DNA of 64,000 bases from Strigamia acuminata (lineage: Eukaryota; Arthropoda; Chilopoda; Geophilomorpha; Linotaeniidae). The stretch covers positions 11,574,517 through 11,638,516 of the forward strand of contig OX442318.1 of assembly GCA_949358305.1 (NCBI GenBank), written 5' to 3'. The notes below the pieces were generated by a model. It worked only from the letters and a program-made list of their open reading frames with translations, did no database searches and had not been told where the DNA came from. Shown here one piece after another: positions 47,589 through 59,460 of this stretch. The position numbers and the translations under genes were made by a program. Positions within the stretch are counted from its first letter, which is position 1. Every line of letters starts with the position of its first letter.

Positions 47589-49474
47589 TAGCACCGACGA
47601 AAAACCAAACACTTGAATAGCCAATATAGAATAGAGCTCAGAGCTTACGCACGTGTGCAAAATAGGAAAATAGTCCTAAAAATGCAACTAACCACCACAA
47701 GGATACATTGTTCAACAATAGAACCATCCCAAGAGCAAATAAACCGTAATACATCCAGAAATTCTAAGCAGAAATTAAATAAGATTTCAAATGACGTTCA
47801 TGCTTTGAGAGGAATAAAGATGGACGTCTCCAATAACGAGAAAAAGTATGTTTATTTGCATTAAAAACAATATGGCGAAGAGATAGTGTCGTACGTAAGA
47901 ATACATCGGATACAATGAGTTGTCTCAGTTATTTGTCTAAACAATTAGCTGTTCTTCAATGACAAATAATCAATCAATATTAGTGTTAGGAAGAGAGGTT
48001 AAAACAGAAAGTGAGTGGTGTAAAGAGGAGTTACCTGCTAGAATAACTAGTTGAAACCATTTCAGACAACTTTAGAAATGTATCTTAAAAAGGTGTTACT
48101 TGTACCTGCTAGAATTTGTTGAAACCACTTCAGGCAAGTTTAGACATGTCTCCGATTGGCCAACAGGATAGGTTAACTGCTATATCTACAGGGTGTCTCG
48201 CCGAACACCTACGAGGTGAATTATTTCATCATCATGTTAATTCAAAATAACTTTTGATTATGAATTTAAGTAAATGACATGTGACGAATTCAATGAAACA
48301 TGTTAAATTCATGTGACATTGTTGCATCACTGTTTTGCAACTCCTAACTTTTAAACCAACAATTCTACGCAAAAAATGTCAATTGCAAAGTTGTAGACCA
48401 CCATCTAATTAGTCTAGAACTGTTCTCAAAAAAATTCTCTCTTACTGAAGAGTTTTGAAAAAAAAAGGTTTGAAATGTTAGTCTACTCAGCTTTGTAACC
48501 TAAAACTATCATGTGGAATGTATTTCCAAAATAAATTATTTCTTTTCTTTTGTGTTTCCTCTCTTCTACTTACAAGTATGACCCAATAAAGTGTCCTAAT
48601 TGAGGATTAGCTAGGTTGCCTCAATAGTTTTAAGTTACAAAGCTGAGTTACAAAGCTGAGTAGATCAATGTTTCAAACCTTTTTTTCTCAAAACTTTTCA
48701 GGAATAGAGAATTTTTTTAAGAACAGTTCTAGACTAATTAGATGGTGGTCTACAACTTTGCAATTGACATTTTTTGCGGAGCATTGTTGGTTAAAAAGTT
48801 ACGAGTTGCAAAAAAGTGATGCAACAACGTCACATGAATTTAACATGTTTCATTGAATTCGTCACATGTCATTTACTTAAATTCATAATCAAAACTTTTT
48901 TTGAATTAACATGATTATGAAATAATTCATCTGGTAGGTGTTCGGCGAGACACCCTGTATATACATTGCTAGTTTCCAACTGGTCAAGACACGGTTAAAG
49001 TTGTCTGACCAATAATATACCTCCTCTGGCTAAAGCTACCCAAAGGCTTCTTTGAAATTTGGAGAAAAAGAGGGAAAAACAACAACAAGGTACTTTATTT
49101 ACAGACAGACATTAATAGCCTAAAGATGGAAAAAACAACAAGAAATTATAATTAAAAATAGCCAATTACCTAGAAGTTAAGACATGTCAAAAGGTCAACA
49201 TTTAGTGACATTGATTGATTTACATTGTCATAAGCACAATCTTTAAGGCACACAAAATCCATGAACAGTGAAAAATGATTCTTTTTATGCTTGGTTGTCC
49301 TAAAATATTATATTATCATTACTACGTATTTAGTTATCAGGTAATTCACCTTTAGGTTGTTTATCTAATGGGTGTGTATAATAAAATAAATATTTACAAT
49401 AACTAATGATGGTTGTAAAAGGTTTTCTTGCTGTTTATTATACAACTGTCCATTTTAATTCTCAAATGCACTAA
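47589..49474. other. Spacer between FkbM copies 4 and 5
   Basis: The duplicated block ends at about 47870 (matching 38970). A foldback element fills 48187-48960. The remainder (49.0-49.4 kb) is AT-rich with no feature I can name. Confidence 0.6.
48187..48960. mobile_element. Foldback element with TACAGGGTGTC tips
   Basis: Arms of more than 300 bp: TACAGGGTGTCTCGCCGAAC on the left, GTTCGGCGAGACACCCTGTA on the right, continuing through GTAGACCACCATCTAATTAG and its mirror. Same tip as the element at 34923-35671 but different arm sequence. Confidence 0.9.
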
Positions 49475-51064
49475 TTACATTTTAACAAAGATGAAATCAT
49501 TTGCAAAGTTATTCATTGCAGTGATCTCTTTGATCATCATATATCCTTTGGATTCCACAAACTGGCGTAAAAATGCTTTTCCTTCTGGAACATGGGACCA
49601 CTCAACAGACTGAATATAAAAATATACTTTCATGTGTATAATCAAATCACATCATAAACAAATACTAAAATATAATTATACCAACACCAGGACCATCTAA
49701 ATAAGGTCACTGCAACATACACAAGAGCTAACATGCATTAACCAAGGATAACACAAACACGTATCCGTGTGTTATTTCCTATTGATTCATTGTTCTGTGC
49801 GCTGATTGGATGACAGCAATCACGTGTCATGCATTGCATGCCAACTAAGCATGTTTGTTACCTCTTGTCATCCCAGAATACAGTGCGGGTATATATAATC
49901 TGGCATAATCACTCACCCAACCATCCTCTGCTACCATGATAAGACCGAACATGCATAAGATGAAAAATTAAAGTCTTACATACCATTACACGAATATCCA
50001 ATAAGTTGAACGGTATTGCCCGAAGAACTTCTAACTCATACCCTTCTACATCCAGACTAAAATAATCAATAGTCTTGGTCTGGTTAGCAGCTAATACCAC
50101 AGTCCATAGAGGAAAACACTGAACGGAAATTAAACCCTCCGCTTCTTCGGTAACAATTTTCCCCACAGTGAAGTATGGATAAAAAGACATCTGTATATTT
50201 ATTGTTATTGGTTAATAGACTGGATATTTTAAAATCATATTTACTGTATGAATGTAAGAGGAAAGACAGGCTGGTACTGCAAAAGCTTTGCGATGTTTGG
50301 TTAATAAAAGTTTAAAATTCTCTGGATCGGGTTCAACGAGCACTCCGCTCCATCCTTGTTGTCTTTCCAGCCTTTGGAAGATACAATTTAAATTGAATTA
50401 ATGTCATATTTTCAAATAGCTTCAATTAGTTTCAATACAAACCAATAAGTATTCGAGCGGGTTTCACCGTCAAATGCACCACATTCCACAAAAAAGCCGT
50501 CTCTCTAGAAATTAGAAAAAAAAATCATTATTTTCAGATAATGTATTTAATTATTAATTATTTGCATTAAAATACGCCAATTATGTTGCATTTCTGCCTA
50601 GTTTTAATCATATGAATGCACCAAAAATCCCAAAATCACCCAATATACCGGTTACTTTAACCGGAGACATCGAATAACCCTATTAATTAATTACAATACC
50701 TTATGGTTTAATATTTCAAACACAGCTGCTGCTTGGCCCATAGAAGGGTCAGTTAATCCAGTGCTCATGTTGTATGGTTTAGTAGATGGAGGCACCAAAT
50801 ATTTATTCCTAACATACCTCAAAAGTGCCTCATTATCCGGCTGTAAACCTTCAACAGCCATCTGCACAGATACATAAGAATACTCAACTAAAAGATGAAT
50901 AAAAGAAAATTAGACAAATGGAAAATTATTAAATATTAAAAAGACAGCTTAAATGATCTAAAAATAAACTCACACAAATTTGTTAAACTAATTGTACCAA
51001 AAATCACACAAGTAGCAACTAAACCCAACGCTAGGATGTCAAAAACGATTCTTCTCTGTCTCAT
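49475..51064 (-). CDS. Star-like FkbM methyltransferase, copy 5
   Basis: Intact, most divergent of the cluster. Exons: 50974-51064 (MRQRRIVFDILALGLVATCV), 50700-50887 (RYVRNKYLVPPSTKPYNMS), 50443-50504 (GFFVECGAFDGETRSN), 50245-50371 (LERQQGWSGVLVEPDPENF), 49984-50190 (DYFSLDVEGYELEVLRAIPF) and 49475-49609 (SVEWSHVPEGKAFLRQFVES to stop). 810 nt, 269 residues. All splice sites are canonical and phases consistent. Start chosen as the only in-frame ATG before the helix; an upstream frame is stopped. Expected topology is a short cytosolic N terminus, one helix and a luminal FkbM domain. Confidence 0.9.
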
Positions 51065-51441
51065 CGTTGTATTGACTAACGAATACTTATCTTCCGCTGA
51101 CGTTTCATCTTATACCGTCGAGCTTCAAAATAAGGAAACTCAAACAGTATTTATCTTATCAGCTCTCTAATAAATGTTTACCAGCAGCCTGCAATCAAAA
51201 ACCCATAAACCCCGTTAAAATTCCATTTCTTTCTTTCTCGTACTTAAAAATTATGTTTTGGGAATAAAATTTTCCGACAGTTACTTTCAGACACCTATAC
51301 TCTAAACCGATACTATACTCTGTCTGACCTTAAGAATAAAGAAAAACCCCCCTTTCTTTGAGGCCTTTTCACTGGTGTAGTGATACCAAAAAGTAGAGCA
51401 ATACACCAGGTTTTAATAAAACCTCGGGTTTTATTAAGCCT

Positions 51442-52889
51442 TGTGACGATGACTACCCGGGATAGGAATTAAGACTAAAAGGACAAGTGAAACTGCAGAG
51501 TGTAGTAAAGTGCAAAGAATGAAGCGTTTATGTTTCTCAAAACATAGAACATTTATTCAAGTCAAAATAAGTTATATAATAACTATGGCCGACAAAATGG
51601 CCAGTAAAATATGTGTGTAACTAACTATACAAACGAGTGGCTCAAAAAGCCCTAATAACGTTAACAGTTGTGTTCAGCCTTGAAATAAGAGTGTGTAAAG
51701 TTCTTATTTCGGGCGTAAAAGGTGTCGTCTGCAATCGGACTGATTGTCGTCTGCTTCGGTTGGTTCTGTGTAACCAAATTATCCGAGGAATGCGGTTGTC
51801 TTTGCTGCATCGTCACAACTTTGGGTGACCATTGGTTTAAATATCTATTCGTAGATATTTACCAATTGGTCTATTTATGATTATCAAAATAACCATAAAT
51901 AAAAGTTACTCAAAGTTAGACTTCGAAACTCATGTTAAATTTACGAATAAATCCAAACATGCAAAGGTATGAATTGAGTTATTAAATTACAAATAATCTA
52001 ATAACCAAACATAACTAAAAAAACCTGTATAAATAAAACGATTATGAAAAGACCCTGTCGATTCTGTTGCACCAAAGTACAACCAGCCCAGAATTGAATC
52101 AATGGCGCTCACGTCAATCCAACACTAGGTTTGACCCTAATGTCTCGGCGGAAAAAGGAATTGAGCACGGCATAAAATGCACGTGCCCCTACAACGGAAT
52201 GTTGGCATGTAGTCAGGTAAAGGGTTTGAGCACGGCATTTTACTGCACGTGCCCCTACAACGGAATGTTGGCATGAAGTACGGAAAGGGTTTGAGCACGG
52301 AATTTAATGCACGTGCCCCTACAACGGAATGTTGGCATGAAGCGAAGCGAAGCGAAGCGTAGAATAAGGGCTCAAGTAGATATCAAACAGAAACAAAAAC
52401 AAGAGCGAGCTATTTCCGGTTTACACTGGAATATATGCTCAGTAGAAACAATGAGTTGACCATTGCTCCAATAGGAACACTGGTCACTCAAAACTGTCCA
52501 ATCCTAGTAAATAGGAAGTGGATACAGGGGACACAGTCTTCTACAAAGTCTGTCCCAGGAAGTGGATACGGAGGACACATTTGCAATTAAGGCTATTGTC
52601 TTAATTCAAAGTGTATCTTCAAACACTGTGGGTGGTGAGGGGTGACTTAATCCTTTTGCCCAGGTGTTGTTATAATTTGTCCAAATCATAACACAACTGG
52701 AGGAATAAAGACTCAACTATATCATACTAGTATGATATAATATCTAAGGATACCGTGGATTTATATAAAATATTTAATTTTATATAAATATCACATAAAT
52801 AACATGTATATTCGAATTTCCCGCCGAAATGGGAAATAGCGCCATCTATCGGTGAACTTGGGACTAAATATGACGTCATGACCGTCACA
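51442..52889 (-). mobile_element. Solo-LTR-like element L2 nested in the palindrome's left arm
   Basis: Starts TGTGACGATGACTACC and ends GACCGTCACA. Flanked by GCCT at 51438-51441 and 52890-52893, and the undisturbed right arm reads through GCCT without interruption. In reverse orientation it shows AATAAATGTTCTATGTTTTG and GTGTCCTCCGTATCCACTTC, matching element L1. It contains about three tandem copies of a roughly 60-bp unit with TGCACGTGCCCCTACAACGG (52170-52340). Confidence 0.8.
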
Positions 52890-52920
52890 GCCTAAAATCT
52901 TAAAATAAAGTAAATAAACA

Positions 52921-55676
52921 ATATGGCATTTTGGTATGGTATTTTGGTATTGTGGTATGGTATTTTGGTATTTTGGTACGATATTTTGGTATGGTATTTT
53001 GGTATTTTGGTACGGTATTTTGGAATGGTATTTTGGTACAATTGGTACCAAAATACCAAAATACTAAAAAAAAACCAAAATACCAAAAAATACCAAAATT
53101 ACCAAAAATACCAAAATACCGTACCAAAATACCAAAATATATTTGGTATCAATGGTACCAAATATATTTTGGTACAATTGGTACGAACGAATTGGTACCA
53201 AATATATTTTGATATTTTGGTATTTTTTTGGTATTTTTTGGTATTTTTTTGGTATTTTTTTGGTATTTTTTTGGTATTTTTTTGGTATTATTTTGGTATT
53301 ATTTTGGTATTATTTTGATATTATTTTGGTATTATTTTGGTATTTTTTTGGTATTTTTTTGGTATTTTTTTGGTATTTTTTTGGTATTTTTTTGGTATTA
53401 TTTTGGCATTATTTTGGCATTATTTTGGCATTATTTTGGTATTATTTTGGTATTATTGTGGTATTTTTTTGGTATTTTTTTGGTTTTTTTTTGGTATTTT
53501 TTTGGTATTTTTTGGCATTATTTTGGCATTATTTTGGCATTATTTTGGCATTATTTTGGCATTATTTTGGCATTATTTTGGCATTATTTTGGCATTTTTT
53601 TGGCATTATTTTAGCATTATTTTGGCATTTTTTTGGTATTTTTTTGGTATTTTTTTGGTATTATTTTGGTATTATTTTGGTATTATTTTGGTATTTTTTT
53701 GGTATTATTTTGGTATTTTTTGGTATTATTTTGGCATTATTTTGGCATTTTTTTGGCATTATTTTAGCATTATTTTGGCATTTTTTTGGTATTTTTTTGG
53801 TATTTTTTTGGCATTATTTTGGCAGTTTTTTGGCATTATTTTGGTATTTTTTTGGTATTTTTTTGGTATTTTTTTGGCATTATTTTGGCATTATTTTGGC
53901 ATTATTTTGGCATTATTTTGGCATTATTTTGGCATTTTTTTGGTATTTTTTTGGCATTATTTTGGTATTTTTTTGGTATTTTTTTGGTATTTTTTTGGTA
54001 TTATTTTGGTATTTTTTTGGTATTTTTTTGGTATTTTTTTGGTATTTTTTTGGTATTTTTTTGGTATTATTTTGGTATTATTTTGGTATTTTTTTGGTAT
54101 TTTTTTGGTATTTTTTTGGTATTATTTTGGTATTTTTTTGGCATTATTTTGGTATTTTTTTGGTATTTTTTTGGTATTTTTTTGGCATTATTTTGGCATT
54201 TTTTTGGCATTTTTTTGGTATTATTTTGGTATTTTTTTTGGCATTATTTTGGTATTTTTTTGGTATTTTTTTGGTATTTTTTTGGTCTTTTTTTGGTATT
54301 TTTTTGGTCTTTTTTTGGTATTTTTTTGGTCTTTTTTTGGCATTTTTTTGGTATTTTTTTGGTATTTTTTTGGTCTTTTTTTGGTATTTTTTTGGTCTTT
54401 TTTTGGTATTTTTATGGTCTTTTTTTGGTATTTTTTTGGCGTTTTTTTGGTATTATTTTGGCATTATTTTGGTATTTTTTTGGTCTTTTTTTGGTCTTTT
54501 TTTGGTATTTTTTGGTATTATTTTGGCATTATTTTGGCATTTTTTTGGCATTATTTTAGCATTATTTTGGCATTTTTTTGGTATTTTTTTGGTATTTTTT
54601 TGGCATTATTTTGGCAGTTTTTTGGCATTATTTTGGTATTTTTTTGGTATTTTTTTGGTATTTTTTTGGCATTATTTTGGCATTATTTTGGCATTATTTT
54701 GGCATTATTTTGGCATTATTTTGGCATTTTTTTGGTATTTTTTTGGCATTATTTTGGTATTTTTTTGGTATTTTTTTGGTATTTTTTTGGTATTATTTTG
54801 GTATTTTTTTGGTATTTTTTTGGTATTTTTTTGGTATTTTTTTGGTATTTTTTTGGTATTATTTTGGTATTATTTTGGTATTTTTTTGGTATTTTTTTGG
54901 TATTTTTTTGGTATTATTTTGGTATTTTTTTGGCATTATTTTGGTATTTTTTTGGTATTTTTTTGGTATTTTTTTGGCATTATTTTGGCATTTTTTTGGC
55001 ATTTTTTTGGTATTATTTTGGTATTTTTTTTGGCATTATTTTGGTATTTTTTTGGTATTTTTTTGGTATTTTTTTGGTCTTTTTTTGGTATTTTTTTGGT
55101 CTTTTTTTGGTATTTTTTTGGTCTTTTTTTGGCATTTTTTTGGTATTTTTTTGGTATTTTTTTGGTCTTTTTTTGGTATTTTTTTGGTCTTTTTTTGGTA
55201 TTTTTATGGTCTTTTTTTGGTATTTTTTTGGCGTTTTTTTGGTATTATTTTGGCATTATTTTGGTATTTTTTTGGTCTTTTTTTGGTCTTTTTTTGGTAT
55301 TTTTTGGTATTATTTTGGTATTATTTTGGTATTTTTTTGGTATTATTTTGGTATTTTTTGGTATTTTTTTGGTATTTTTTTGGTATTTTTTTGGCATTAT
55401 TTTGGTATTATTTTGGTATTATTTTGGTATTATTTTGGTATTTTTTTCGTATTTTTTTGGTATTTTTTTGGTATTATTTTGGTATTATTTTGGTATTTTT
55501 TTGGTATTTTTTTGGTATTTTTTTGGCATTATTTTGGTATTATTTTGGTATTTTTTTGGTATTATTTTGGTATTTTTTTGGTATTATTTTGGTATTTTTT
55601 TGGTATTATTTTGGTATTTTTTTGGTATTATTTTGGTATTATTTTGGTATTTTTTTGGTATTTTTTTGGTTTATTT
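52921..55676. repeat. 12-bp array TTTTTTGGTATT with sub-variants, main block
   Basis: Units differ at three positions (TTTTTTGGTATT, TATTTTGGTATT, TTTTTTGGCATT, TATTTTGGCATT, TTTTTTGGTCTT). The variant order is itself repeated: the segment from about 53711 recurs from about 54509 (period near 798 bp). The opening 300 bp has less regular GGTACC/ATATTTTGG text. Confidence 0.92.
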
Positions 55677-56327
55677 TAGACTTCTAAACTCTATGTTTAG
55701 AAAGTCTTATGAAACGGTCATGTCTGTCCGTCTGTCCGTCCGTCCGTCCGTCCGTCTACAACGATTCCGTAAAAACTACCGCAGCTAGAGCGAAACGGAC
55801 AACGGCATTAAATCGAGCATACTTATATTAGTATCCTAAGGTGTATTCAGATTTCTCCGACCTCCGGTTGAATTAATAAACCGGTTTTAGTGCACTTTTA
55901 GCGGTGTATTCCATGAAAATTACGGAAATGACGTCATCATGACGACGTCATTTCCATAATTTTCATGGAAGACGGTTCACACTTGCGAATACGCCGCGGA
56001 TACGTTGCATCCGGGGTTTGCTGCAAATGAGCTGTGATTGGCTGCGAAATAAAATCGAACTAGAAATATTTTCTAGTTTTCCGCGCGATTTATTTCCCGA
56101 TTGTAGCAACCGATTGTCGCAAACCCCGATGCAACAATTCCGCAGCATATCATATCAAATTTTGGTGGGTTTTGTTTGTTTTTGCTTTATATTGGCAAAA
56201 AAAAGTTTTTTTTTTATTTAATTACTTTATTTTCTATTATTTCGGTGTTTTATTTAGGGACAAAAGGACAGGGTTTAGAAGTCTAATGTGTAATGCTTCC
56301 CTGCATTACAAATCCCAGCTTGTTTTG
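55677..56327. mobile_element. Element family I, copy 3, inside the array
   Basis: From TTTTAGACTTCTAAAC through (GTCC)n to GTTTAGAAGTCTAATGTG and AAATCCCAGCTTG. Almost identical to 56994-57644. Contains the palindrome ATTACGGAAATGACGTCATC / GATGACGACGTCATTTCC. Confidence 0.85.
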
Positions 56328-56993
56328 GTATTATTTTGGCATTATTTTGGCATTATTTTGGCATTATTTTGGCATTATTTTGGCATTATTTTGGCATTAT
56401 TTTGGTATTTTTTTTGGTATTTTTTTGGTATTTTTTTGGTATTATTTTGGCATTATTTTGGCATTATTTTGGTATTTTTTTGGTCTTTTTTTGGTATTTT
56501 TTTGGTCTTTTTTTGGTATTTTTATGGTCTTTTTTTGGTATTTTTTTGGCGTTTTTTTGGTATTATTTTGGCATTATTTTGGTATTTTTTGGTCTTTTTT
56601 TGGTCTTTTTTTGGTATTTTTTGGTATTATTTTGGTATTATTTTGGTATTTTTTTGGTATTATTTTGGTATTTTTTGGTATTTTTTTGGTATTTTTTTGG
56701 TATTTTTTTGGCATTATTTTGGTATTATTTTGGTATTATTTTGGTATTATTTTGGTATTTTTTTCGTATTTTTTTGGTATTTTTTTGGTATTATTTTGGT
56801 ATTATTTTGGTATTTTTTTGGTATTTTTTTGGTATTTTTTTGGCATTATTTTGGTATTATTTTGGTATTTTTTTGGTATTATTTTGGTATTTTTTTGGTA
56901 TTATTTTGGTATTTTTTTGGTATTATTTTGGTATTTTTTTGGTATTATTTTGGTATTATTTTGGTATTTTTTTGGTATTTTTTTGGTTTATTT
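56328..56993. repeat. 12-bp array, second block
   Basis: Same unit variants as the main block. Its right part (from about 56.5 kb) repeats the order found at about 55.2-55.68 kb, forming with element I a 1317-bp tandem duplication. Confidence 0.9.
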
Positions 56994-57644
56994 TAGACTT
57001 CTAAACTCTATGTTTAGAAAGTCTTATGAAACGGTCATGTCTGTCCGTCTGTCCGTCCGTCCGTCCGTCCGTCTACAACGATTCCGTAAAAACTACCGCA
57101 GCTAGAGCGAAACGGACAACGGCATTAAATCGAGCATACTTATATTAGTATCCTAAGGTGTATTCAGATTTCTCCGACCTCCGGTTGAATTAATAAACCG
57201 GTTTTAGTGCACTTTTAGCGGTGTATTCCATGAAAATTACGGAAATGACGTCATCATGACGACGTCATTTCCATAATTTTCATGGAAGACGGTTCACACT
57301 TGCGAATACGCCGCGGATACGTTGCATCCGGGGTTTGCTGCAAATGAGCTGTGATTGGCTGCGAAATAAAATCGAACTAGAAATATTTTCTAGTTTTCCG
57401 CGCGATTTATTTCCCGATTGTAGCAACCGATTGTCGCAAACCCCGATGCAACAATTCCGCAGCATATCATATCAAATTTTGGTGGGTTTTGTTTGTTTTT
57501 GCTTTATATTGGCAAAAAAAAGTTTTTTTTTTATTTAATTACTTTATTTTCTATTATTTCGGTGTTTTATTTAGGGACAAAAGGACAGGGTTTAGAAGTC
57601 TAATGTGTAATGCTTCCCTGCATTACAAATCCCAGCTTGTTTTG
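56994..57644. mobile_element. Element family I, copy 4, inside the array
   Basis: Second member of the 1317-bp duplication; same boundaries and internal words as 55677-56327. Confidence 0.85.
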
Positions 57645-58633
57645 GTATTATTTTGGCATTATTTTGGCATTATTTTGGCATTATTTTGGCATTATTTTGG
57701 CATTATTTTGGTATTTTTTTTGGTATTTTTTTGGTATTTTTTTGGTATTATTTTGGCATTATTTTGGCATTATTTTGGCATTATTTTGGCATTATTTTGG
57801 TATTTTTTTGGTATTTTTTTGGTATTATTTTGGCATTATTTTGGCATTATTTTGGTATTTTTTTGGTATTTTTTTGGTATTTTTTTGGTATTTTTTTGGC
57901 ATTATTTTGGCTTTTTTTTGGTATTTTTTTGGTATTATTTTGGTACCAAAAAAATTCCAAAAAAATACCAAAAAAATATGAAAATAATACCAAAAAAATA
58001 CCAAAAAAATAGCAAAAAAATACCAAAATAATACCAAAATAATACCAAAATAATACCACAATAATACCAAAATAATACCAAAATAATGCCAAAATAATGC
58101 CAAAATAATGCCAAAATAATACCAAAAAAATACCAAAAAAATACCAAAAAAATACCAAAAAAATACCAAAAAAATACCAAAATAATACCAAAATAATATC
58201 AAAATAATACCAAAATAATACCAAAATAATACCAAAAAAATACCAAAAAAATACCAAAAAAATACCAAAAAAATACCAAAAAATACCAAAAAAATACCAA
58301 AATATCAAAATATATTTGGTACCAATTCGTTCGTACCAATTGTACCAAAATATATTTGGTACCATTGATACCAAATATATTTTGGTATTTTGGTACGGTA
58401 TTTTGGTATTTTGGTATTTTTGGTAATTTTGGTATTTTTTGGTATTTTGGTTTTTTTTTAGTATTTTGGTATTTTGGTACCAATTGTACCAAAATACCAT
58501 TCCAAAATACCGTACCAAAATACCAAAATACCATACCAAAATATCGTACCAAAATACCAAAATACCATACCACAATACCAAAATACCATACCAAAATGCC
58601 ATATTGTTTATTTACTTTATTTTAAGATTTTAG
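57645..58633. repeat. 12-bp array, third block and orientation switch
   Basis: Plus-orientation units to about 57942, then GGTACC, then the reverse-complement orientation (AATACCAAAAAA type) to the end. The switch marks the start of the right arm of the palindrome. Confidence 0.9.
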
Positions 58634-58755
58634 GCTTAATAAAACCCGAGGTTTTATTAAAACCTGGTGTATTGCTCTACTTTTTGGTATCACTACACCA
58701 GTGAAAAGGCCTCAAAGAAAGGGGGGTTTTTCTTTATTCTTAAGGTCAGACAGAG

Positions 58756-59120
58756 TATACGTGGTCCTAACTCCTATTGGTTGAGCCGTCTCACTGGTGT
58801 AGTGGCACAAAAAAGTAGCCCATAACACGAGAATTGTTTTCTAACTAGGCAAAACAACCAATAAAAAACTAAACCTTTGTTTACCTACCAAAAAAAAATC
58901 AACAAGCTATGCTAACATTGTTTGATTGATTAAAAGGGAAAAAAGCTTATTTTAGCAAATAAAATAAATATTTTATTACAAAATAAATAAAATCCATCAT
59001 TCTAATCACTTTTTACACTGAAACTCATTGAAAATAAACAGAACTACTTTTCCGCGTAGTAGAGCACAGTGCAGTTAGGCGTAATCCGGCTCAACCAATA
59101 GGAGTTAGGACCACGTTGTA
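58756..59120. mobile_element. Hairpin element, foldback family H, member 5
   Basis: Left TATACGTGGTCCTAACTCCT, right AGGAGTTAGGACCACGTTGT. Arms include CTATTGGTTGAGCC, and the core CTCACTGGTGTAGTGGCAC follows. It abuts the giant palindrome, sharing GTATAC at the join. Confidence 0.8.
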
Positions 59121-59460
59121 TCGGTTTGAAGTATAGCTCTTGCAGTTTTTGCGCCACACCAACTTGGTTTGGGGGTTTCTAACATTCTTTCCATTGGTAT
59201 TTTCTTGTTGAATGAATGATCCGGAAAATTTCTCGTAATTTCTCAGTGATAAATTAATAATTTAATAACATCAACAAAAATTTATACATGACTGGAAGCA
59301 AAATAGAAAGAATTTTACATAAATGATAAAATTAAGGTAAACACAGATTTGGGCGGAAATGAGACTCGTCCATCGGTGAAATCAAAAATCAAATTTCAAA
59401 ATAAAAAAGAATCCGTATTGAAATGAAGATTGCATAATTCCAACAAATATCACAAACGGG
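59121..59460. other. 3' flank of UBASH3
   Basis: AT-rich, no gene. AATAAA-like words are present on the minus strand, but no cleavage site can be chosen. Confidence 0.5.

Larger units (their letters stand above)
51314..58759. mobile_element. 7.4-kb palindromic (long-arm foldback) element, family H giant member
   Basis: Outer arm 51314-51441 (TATACTCTGTCTGACCTTAA) is the inverted copy of 58628-58759 (ending CAGACAGAGTATA). Next, 52890 to about 53.6 kb (GCCTAAAATCTTAAAATAAA then TTTTGGTAT text) mirrors about 57943-58633. The left arm is split by solo-LTR-like element L2. The centre is a 12-bp-period array with two copies of element I. All large open frames here are artefacts of a period divisible by three with no stop in any phase. 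Confidence 0.85.

Noticed and set aside
53143-55788. 881-, 780- and 369-codon overlapping open frames
   Set aside because: They are translations of a 12-bp array (FFGIFLVFFWYF cycles) open in all phases; no start context, no codon signal, no non-repeat domain.
57825-58602. Minus-strand open frames of 154 and 251 codons
   Set aside because: Mirror image of the same array in the right arm of the palindrome.
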